In this document: piece after piece, positions 57,748-64,000 of the stretch | How positions within the stretch are numbered: the stretch's first letter is position 1 | Layout of the letters: the number at the start of each line of letters is the position of its first letter | Source of the DNA: Guadua angustifolia | Lineage: Eukaryota > Streptophyta > Magnoliopsida > Poales > Poaceae | Assembly: GCA_036346375.1 (NCBI GenBank) | Contig: JAYEVE010000673.1 | Span: 1-64,000 of the forward strand | Length of the DNA: 64,000 nucleotides | Direction of reading: 5' to 3' | Position numbers and translations under genes: made by a program | Notes under the pieces: generated by a model | Database searches by the model: none | Told to the model about the DNA's origin: nothing | Seen by the model: the letters and a program-made list of their open reading frames with translations, nothing else

Positions 57748-59080
57748 GTGTAATTTCTTTGGTTGTTTTAATTGGATTTTATTTGGTATTTGTTCTTTAG
57801 ATGAGTCTCACATCAAGGGGGAGTAATATGCAATTCATGTATATATATCACACCCCCTACATATGGAAAATTGAAGATTGTGCGATAAATATCTTAAAAG
57901 ATAAAACTAGACTTTATAAGACAAAATTAGTTGGAAATAATCTATTTTGGATTTACAAAGTACAAAGGGCTCACAAATCTTCATTTAAAACTTAATTATA
58001 TAAACATTATCTTTTGGAACTTATACCATAATTATAATCTTCTCTATGTTTATAATGAAACAAAACGTTTGCTTTTCAAAAGCTTAATAAAATTCAAAAT
58101 CTTGATCTATATTGATCTACTAAAAGCACAATTGGGTTTTGCCCATAGAACTAGAATTCCACATTTCTAGTTTCTCATGTGGTATTTTAACTCAAACATG
58201 TCAAATTATTATTTCTTTTCTCTTGTTTTGGTTTAAAAGTTTTGTCTTGTGTTTATCTTGTGTTTGAAAATGATCTAATAATCTCTCATACATGATATCA
58301 CAATATCTGAGAAAAACTCGCAATCAAATTCTCTCAAAGTTCACCTTTTAGCTGCTAAGACACTCTCAAGCTGTTCTGACGGCAGTAGTACATAAATATC
58401 TACAGATTATCGGGTCCAGGAGCGGTAGTACCGCTCTTGTCGCAAAAGGTGGGGCCACTTCAAATTTCGCCTAGTTCTCTCCCTTCTCTCTCTTCTTCAT
58501 TTCCCCTCACCCGAAACCTCCTCTTCCATTCCCGTGCGGCTCTCTCTCTCTCCCTCTCAAACCCTAAATCTTCTCCACTTCGAATCCTTGAAGATTTCTG
58601 GGGTTTCTTCCATTGGACCTAAACCTTGTGACCTCCTCCACCGAAGGTATCTATCATCTCCTCCATTTCCTCTTGGTTCATCTCTTTTGAGCAACCTAGG
58701 GTTTAAATGGAAGTTAAAATTGTGCAAACTTGAAATGAGGCAAAATCTTCGTAGATTAAGGTGTAAAATAAAAGTCCTTAATATTCCCTTGACCCTAATC
58801 CTGGTTTAAATCATCAGTGCCTCAACATTGCTTCAAATTTGCCCAAAATCCATCTCTTGTCGCTCGGCGGCACTACCGCCACTGGGAGGCGGTAGTATCT
58901 TGACTTTATGTACTACTAGGCCTCGAAGGCAGAGTGCTTGCCGTGCCGTCAATCAAAGACTAATTTTGAGCATTTTTGAAGTGTTGTCTCTCCATAACAT
59001 TTATATATTTCATCTCTATAGTGCAAATCCTACCCGTCCTTTGCTCATACCCTAAACTCCTTGAAATTCTTATCTAGATC
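57748..59080 (+). promoter_or_regulatory. Pre-ORF3 region of element B with LTR-like motifs
   Basis: A non-coding gap of 1.3 kb. It has a GGGGGAG tract (57817-57823), then the exact LTR-type palindrome GCGGTAGTACCGC (58422-58434). A long CT-rich leader (58470-58575), a GT donor-like GAAGGTATCT (58644-58653) and a second palindrome cluster follow (GCGGCACTACCGC 58867-58879; GGCGGTAGTA 58888). TATCTAG (59072-59078) lies just before the ORF3 ATG. The order matches element A's gap, but I see no clear TATA box. A promoter for ORF3 is inferred. Confidence 0.55.
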
Positions 59081-60589
59081 ATGCCTCGCACTAAAGTCGC
59101 CGGAACCGGTCCTTCTGGAGGGGGCAAGGGTACGAAGAAGACGACTAAGGGTCGTGGCGTTCCCACCTCGGACTCGGACAGCGGAGATAGCGACAATTCT
59201 TTCACCGTCGCTATGAGGACCACAAGGGCTAAAGGGAAGGGTCCTGCTGAGCCTTCCCAGGCTAAGAAGAGAAAAGTACCCGCTCCTGCTCCTCAAATTA
59301 CTGGCAGCGACGATGAGACTGAGAGTGATAATGAGGAGAGCTCAGAGGAAGAAGAAGTGGTGCCTCCAATTGGAAGGCACGATCCTTCTCAAATAAAAGG
59401 AGATGACTATTATGCTCGCAGGTCGAATCAGATCTCCAACCCGCTCGCCCCAAACCCAAGATTCCATTCCTTGTTTCAAAAAAGGGTGTTTGAGCAAATT
59501 TATCTCGAGAAAGAGTTTGCCAACCAATACTGGTCGCTTGAAGCACATCCGTGAGCGACTGAGTTTGTTTGGCATTCGGAACTTTTGGAGGAGCTGGCTC
59601 TGCACAACTTCCTTGGTACAAGGATCGATTACCATGAGAAGGTCATCAAGCAATTTTATGCAACGCTCTATGTTTCAAAATCTTGAGCAAATCACTTGGA
59701 TGAGTGACACTACCCGATCTACTCGCTTCAAGGACGATTTTGAGCATGCTTTGGGAATTTTCCATAGCCAGTACCCTAAAATCCATGACGAGCCTCCTCT
59801 GTCCTTGGAACATGCTGCAACCTTCTATGACCAGTCTCATACCTTCAGAATTGGAAACTCAGCCGGTCTACAGCTCCAACCAAGCATGGTGAACAAAATT
59901 ATTCGTGTCACTATTCATCCAAAGAGTGGCAATTTCGATGCCGTGAGAGGCCATGCTTGGAATGTCATTGCAAAAGTCATGGCACGAGAGAAGTTTGATG
60001 TGGTGGACTTCATAATAAGGGAGATGTCTCAATCGGCTAGGGATAGAGGGAAGACCATCTATTTTGCTCCATACATCATGGCACTAATCCCGGAGAGTTG
60101 CCGAGTACAATAGTGCCACCCCTACTCCACATAAGCCGCATAAGCCTCGTGTTGCTCCTCCTCAAGTCTGCATCACATCGCCGAGCAAGCCGCTCAAGCA
60201 AGAGCTCAAGCCGAGCAAGCAGCCCAAGCCTAAGCTCAAGCCGCTCAAGCTGCTTCCGTGCCCGATGCCTATCTTGCTAGCCTTGAGACCCTCCGTTCGG
60301 ACATGATGGCTGGATTTGCGAGACAAGAATCCTATATGCGTAGGCAGCTTTGCACTTGTTATGGAGCTTCAATATCGAGAATCGCGAAATGGTTGAGGAT
60401 GTCCGAGAGCGTCTGGGTTCGCTTAGCACCTCCTTTGATGACTATCGCTCATATCATCAGTCCTACCAGCGTCGTCGTCCGGATGGCAGCAGTGGTTCCC
60501 CTTCCCATCTCCCTCCTCCGTCATCCAGCTGGGATCCTTGGTCTTCTCATCCGCCACCCAGTTCTGCTCCTGGGGATGGTGAGGAGTAG
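59081..60589 (+). pseudogene. Element B third ORF (env-like position), frameshifted
   Basis: ATG 59081 opens a 157-codon stretch: a basic, Gly/Lys/Ser-rich N-terminus, then an acidic block (SDNEESSEEEEVVPP). Frame changes near 59550 and 59690 and again after 60100 break the rest. The conserved middle region (QFYATLY near 59652; FAPYIMALIPES near 60064) matches element A's third ORF. A later stretch is rich in Ala/Gln/Glu (about 60170-60255), then Pro/Ser-rich, ending GDGEE before TAG 60587-60589. Function unknown; no membrane anchor is evident. Confidence 0.75.
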
Positions 60590-61129
60590 ACGTTTCCATG
60601 ACGGTCCCCTTTTGGTCCTTGATGACAAAGGGGGAGAAGTATGAAGAATTGAAGCTCAAATCTATCTATCTTTTGTAATAAAATTGTTTAACTCTTGTGG
60701 TTGTTGGATTTGAACTCTTTGTGTTTATTTATGTCATCGTTTTGCGTCTTGTTGAATATCTATTGTGAACTTGGTCTTGAACTAATTTCTATGATCTTTT
60801 GCGCTCAAAGTTTTATCCAAAATTTATCCTTCCTTATGAGTTTTGCATTATGTCATGTTAATTCACTCGAACTATATCATCTCTATTGTCATATATAACT
60901 CATATACAAATGTGCAAAATTTATTGTTTATCCATGGCACATTTGTAGGGGGAGCTATTCTCATTTAGCAATATTTTCATTCAAATATCTTTTGTCCTCC
61001 AAAGACAAAATATTGCTAAATAAGAATCCCGCGGTGTGAGTAATCAAGTTCTTTGGTCACTCACCCAAAATCTCAATTTACTTCAATTCGTTTATAAAGA
61101 TTGTCATCAATTACCAAAAAGGGGGAGAT
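60590..61129 (+). other. Element B 3' untranslated region with polypurine tracts
   Basis: No gene. GGGGGAG at about 60630-60636, 60949-60955 and 61121-61127; the last abuts the 3' LTR and is the likely true tract. Confidence 0.7.
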
Positions 61130-62613
61130 TGAAAGCATCTAGGCCCCCATATGATTAAGGGTTTTGGTAATTAATGACAATCAAGGTTAAATGACTAACT
61201 ATGTTTGCGTAAGTAAGTTGAAAACAGGTAAAACTACTCTTCTATCGACATTGGAATGTCTCAAGTTCAAAGATGGAAGGAATACGCACAAAAGAAGCTA
61301 AAGAAGTGAAGGTATAAAACTTAGATGTATTTTCTAGTATTTTCACCGATCTCGGAGTTGGGAAAAAGATCGGATTTTTAGGATAGTAGCCGTACTATTA
61401 AGGGGGACTTGATATGGGTCTTTGAATTTTGAAAGTGCATAAGATATGGCTCAATTCATCATTCATATACTCGTGCATTCAAGAGTTAATACAAAATCTG
61501 GAAAATCCTCTCGAGGTCCAAGACTCTGCGTCATCAAGCGGTAGTACCGCATTCTTGATACTACCGGGTTTTGTTGGCGGTAGCTAAATTCGAGAACGAT
61601 AATTCTCGCTTTCTTAGAACCCCGAGGTAAGCACTATCAAGATGGTCGAGCGGTAATACTGCTGAATCTTGATACTACCGCACAATAGTTGGCGGTAGCT
61701 TTTTTCCAAAGGCAATTGTTTTTCCGGTCAAGGTGCGCAGATTACCGCACCCATGGCTGATAACGTACCACATATAAAATCATTTATGTGACTCGCCACG
61801 TGTCGTTAAACTGTTCGTTATAGCCGTTCTATTAGTCTTGCGGTACTACCGCCCATAGAGGGGTAAGAGTAACGCCTTAAGCAAATTCGGCAGAAAAAGT
61901 AGAAAACGGCTAGTTTGAGTGGGTGGGGGTTATAAATACCCCCCCACCTGTGCTAGGGCAAGGTTGATCACTCCATTGAATACATTCTAAGCCCTAGCAA
62001 CTCTCTCCATTCATTAGAGCATTGAATTCTTGATTCTAGAGTGTTGGAGAGAAGAATTGAGTGCATTTGCATTAGTGAGCCATATTGTGTGCACTCTTGA
62101 GGTTCAAGCCCACGTCAAGTTTGTTACTCTTGGAGGTTGCCGCCTCCTAGACGGCTTGGAGGCGTGAGGCTCCGGTGATCTTCACAAAGGAGGTTGTCTC
62201 AAGACCAGGCGGTTGTGAAGGCACTGGCTCGCCTACGGAGAGCGGGAAGAGTTATCACTAGTGATCGGGAAGGCTCAAGCAAGTGGAGCCGGCTTGAAGT
62301 GTTTCAAGTCACCTCAACGTGGAGTAGGGAGACCAAGCAAGTCTCGAGACCATGGGATAAAATTTGCGTGTTCATCCTTGTGGTTTGCATAGTCTACACT
62401 CTTACATTGTCTCTAGTAAATTGATCATCATTGTGTTGCTTGTGTTGCCATTGATATATTGAGTAGAAATTTTAGTTGGTAGTCACTAAAATTGCTAGAC
62501 ATTGATATTGCCATACTTGTCAATTGTGCTTGATAATATTAATCTTGACTAGTGTAATAGAAAATTTTAGAAAAGCCTATTCACCCCCCCTCTAGGCTCA
62601 TCCTCGATCTTCA
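61130..62613 (+). repeat. Element B 3' LTR
   Basis: A 1484-bp copy starting TGAAAGCATC and ending GATCTTCA. Compared with the 5' LTR it keeps bases missing there (for example CTCGGAG against CTCGAG near 61350) and ends one base shorter. Confidence 0.88.
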
Positions 62614-62923
62614 AACGGTCGTCAGGATATCTTGTTGAATCCATCTTCCTCTTCCTCGTCTTCTTCATCGTCTTCCTCGCTAATCGCTTCAACTTCGCCA
62701 TGGTTGGTCCAACGGTATAGTTTGGCATGAAACATCTCATGATCAAATGGTTCATAACTTGCCATCATTTAGGAGTGCTCCTTCTCGTTCTTGCAATCTA
62801 CACACGGACAACATATGAAGTCGCTCGAGGCAAAATGCAACGATCGTGATCGAGAAAAGCACTGACGCTATCAATAAACTCTCTCGAGCGACGGTCCGCA
62901 TTGTACATCCATTACCGATTCAT
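62614..62923 (-). pseudogene. CACTA TnpD, N-terminal part
   Basis: Minus strand from ATG 62923. It reads MNR, a TAA stop, then WMYNADRRSREFIDSVSAFL and a CCHC-like region (CCPCVDCKN in shifted frames). The acidic stretch EEDDEEDEEEEDGFNKIS follows, up to the element B insertion. This is the usual start of plant TnpD transposases. The early stop and a frame change near 62820 break it. Confidence 0.75.
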
Positions 62924-63570
62924 CTCTACACCAAGTTATAATTTCATTAAAAATTGTAACAAATTTCGTTACAAAAATTATAACCTAACTTATAGTTATA
63001 TTTAAAAATCTAAAGCTCACAGCCACTTAAACCCAACAAAAAAACCTCCACCTACACCGTCATCCAATTAAAGACCTACCTTTCTAATTATTTTGTATCC
63101 TTTCCTACCTTTGTAATTATTTTTTATCCTTCTACATGTTTTTCTATTTTATTTCATACACCAATAATTACTTCCTTGCAATATTGTGATATTTAAGATT
63201 CTAAAGTTAACAACCACCTAGATCTAAAGCTTCCAATCACCTTTACCTTGTGTAATGTTATATTTTGAACTAGATCTCCACCCTACATCTTCATACAACA
63301 ATAAAAACAAGCATAGAAAATAAATTTTTGATCATGGTGATCTTGCTTAAAAAGTTCAAGATTTCTCCACATCCATTGAAAAAAATAGCAATCTCTAGGT
63401 GAGAAGGATGTTCACATGATGTTACTAACCTTGAAACACTTAATTTGAGCTAATCACCCCAAATTAAAAATTTGGACAACACCTCCCAAGAACGTGCTAG
63501 GCCGGCCCTTCTCTGTTCGATCGTACTCTCACTGCTCGTGGAGGAAGAAGGGTTTAAATGCTCAAGGAGG
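62924..63570. other. CACTA 5' region upstream of TnpD
   Basis: No coding sequence seen. This should hold the TnpD leader and promoter on the minus strand. A weak TATA-like CATTTAAACCC lies at about 63551-63561 near the subterminal repeats. Confidence 0.45.
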
Positions 63571-63792
63571 GCTTCGAAGCGGTTTGAGACACGAACCGCT
63601 CAATGTTTAGTTCTAGAAGCGGTTCTTGAAGCGGTTTGAGACAAGAACCGCTTTAGAATCGAACATTGAGCGGTTCGTGTCTCAAACCGCTCAAAGCCCT
63701 CTCGACTGCTGCTTACGAACCGCTTCTGGTGCGAACATTACAACGGGTTCGCACCAAACTGCTTCTAATAAGCCGGTTGTGATGCCCAGTAC
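63571..63792. repeat. CACTA subterminal palindromic repeats, right end
   Basis: AAGCGGTTTGAGACACGAACCGCTC-type palindromes and single AAGCGGTT or AACCGCTT words, about six pairs, adjoin the right terminus at 63802. The half-site is the same as at the left end and in the internal array, although the loop sequence differs. Confidence 0.85.
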
Positions 63793-63805
63793 TCTAGTAG
63801 TGTGT

Positions 63806-63813
63806 TTCCAACA
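63806..63813 (+). repeat. Last eight bases of element C 3' LTR
   Basis: TTCCAACA, the expected LTR end complementary to the start TGTTGGAA at 28033. It lies directly beyond the CACTA right end and its flanking 3-mer TGT. Confidence 0.7.
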
Positions 63814-64000
63814 AGTAATACTATCATTATATAAGTGCATATCACCATGTGATCGAGGACTCAAGAATATGCGACAGTAGAGTTTCCACTAGAAGGACTT
63901 ATACATAATTATGTATATGTATGTACGCATGATCGATCAGGAAGAGGATGGTGACTAGTCCCAGGCTTTGATGGCTTCGTCTTTGAGTGTCTCGTACAGC
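63814..64000. other. Sequence right of the nested block
   Basis: It begins AGTAA, which would be element C's target duplication if its 5' side were known. On the minus strand 63955-64000 reads LYETLKDEAIKAWD before TAG, which could be the last codons of a host gene running out of the window. Fourteen codons are too few to identify it. Confidence 0.3.

Larger units (their letters stand above)
51117..62613 (+). mobile_element. Element B: second Sirevirus-like copia retrotransposon
   Basis: LTRs are 51117-52585 and 61130-62613, starting TGAAAGCATC and ending CTTACA or CTTCA. It has the same plan as element A but belongs to a different family: intact gag, pol with frameshifts, a long gap, a third ORF, several GGGGGAG tracts, LTR. 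A clean target duplication is not visible (GCGTG at 51112-51116 against AACGG at 62614-62618), so the borders may be altered or misassembled. It splits the CACTA TnpD gene near its N-terminal part. Confidence 0.88.
29544..63802 (-). mobile_element. CACTA (En/Spm-type) transposon carrying two nested retrotransposons
   Basis: Left end CACTACAGTGGATCGGGCAT, right end ...GCCCAGTACTCTAGTAGTG. Read inward from each side the ends match over about 30 bp with gaps (CACTAC, GGGCAT, CACAA-CGG). The flanking 3-mers are TTT and TGT, a probable 3-bp target duplication with one change. Palindromic AAGCGGTT repeats lie next to both ends. Inside, on the minus strand, are TnpD and a Tnp1/Ulp1-like gene. Removing the gypsy (37545-49607) and element B (51117-62613) leaves about 10.7 kb, normal for an autonomous CACTA. 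Both genes are broken. Confidence 0.85.

Noticed and set aside
62614..62618. AACGG as target duplication of element B
   Set aside because: The left flank is GCGTG. Only a partial AACG match occurs further left, so no duplication can be claimed.

Overview
This window looks like a gene-poor, transposon-packed stretch of a large plant nuclear genome, most likely a grass. The evidence is spliced GT-AG host exons, plant hAT and CACTA elements, Ty1/copia retrotransposons of the Sirevirus type primed by initiator Met-tRNA, and a Tat-type Ty3/gypsy element. The species cannot be named from the sequence alone. I see one supportable host gene and possibly the last codons of a second.

Layout. 1-2210 is intergenic. 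2211-8008 holds a host gene for a predicted type I membrane protein (DUF7794-like, 11 exons, 4816-8008). Its promoter and first three exons are also present as an upstream tandem duplicate (2211-3418). An 858-bp MITE-like insertion sits in the 5' region of the main copy. Each copy carries a different 1-bp frameshift. 9069-10121 is a complete but internally deleted hAT element with a perfect 8-bp target duplication. 10593-11648 is an old Ac/Ds-like hAT derivative. 11939-23462 is a complete Sirevirus-like copia element (element A, TSD ATTTT) inserted in a gypsy LTR fragment. 23905 onward is a 5'-truncated copia element (element C), whose 3' LTR starts at 28033 and ends only at 63813. That LTR is split by a CACTA transposon spanning 29544-63802. 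The CACTA transposase gene (TnpD) is itself split by a Tat-type gypsy element (37545-49607, TSD TAATG) and by a second Sirevirus-like element (element B, 51117-62613).

How the parts work together. The CACTA element has two minus-strand genes: TnpD, then a Tnp1-like gene fused to a C48 (Ulp1-type) peptidase. AAGCGGTT palindromes lie at both ends and again directly upstream of the second gene. The two Sireviruses are different families with the same plan: LTR, tRNA primer site, gag, pol in a different frame behind a splice-acceptor-like sequence, a third ORF in the env-like position, several GGGGGAG tracts, and LTR. In both, the region before the third ORF repeats LTR features, including family-specific palindromes with the form CGG-N5-CCG. 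This is the observation I rate highest. The gypsy element carries an antisense, apparently spliced gene with its own TATA-like box.

Caution: copies of the same sequence differ by many one-base dropouts, so some frameshifts may be assembly errors.
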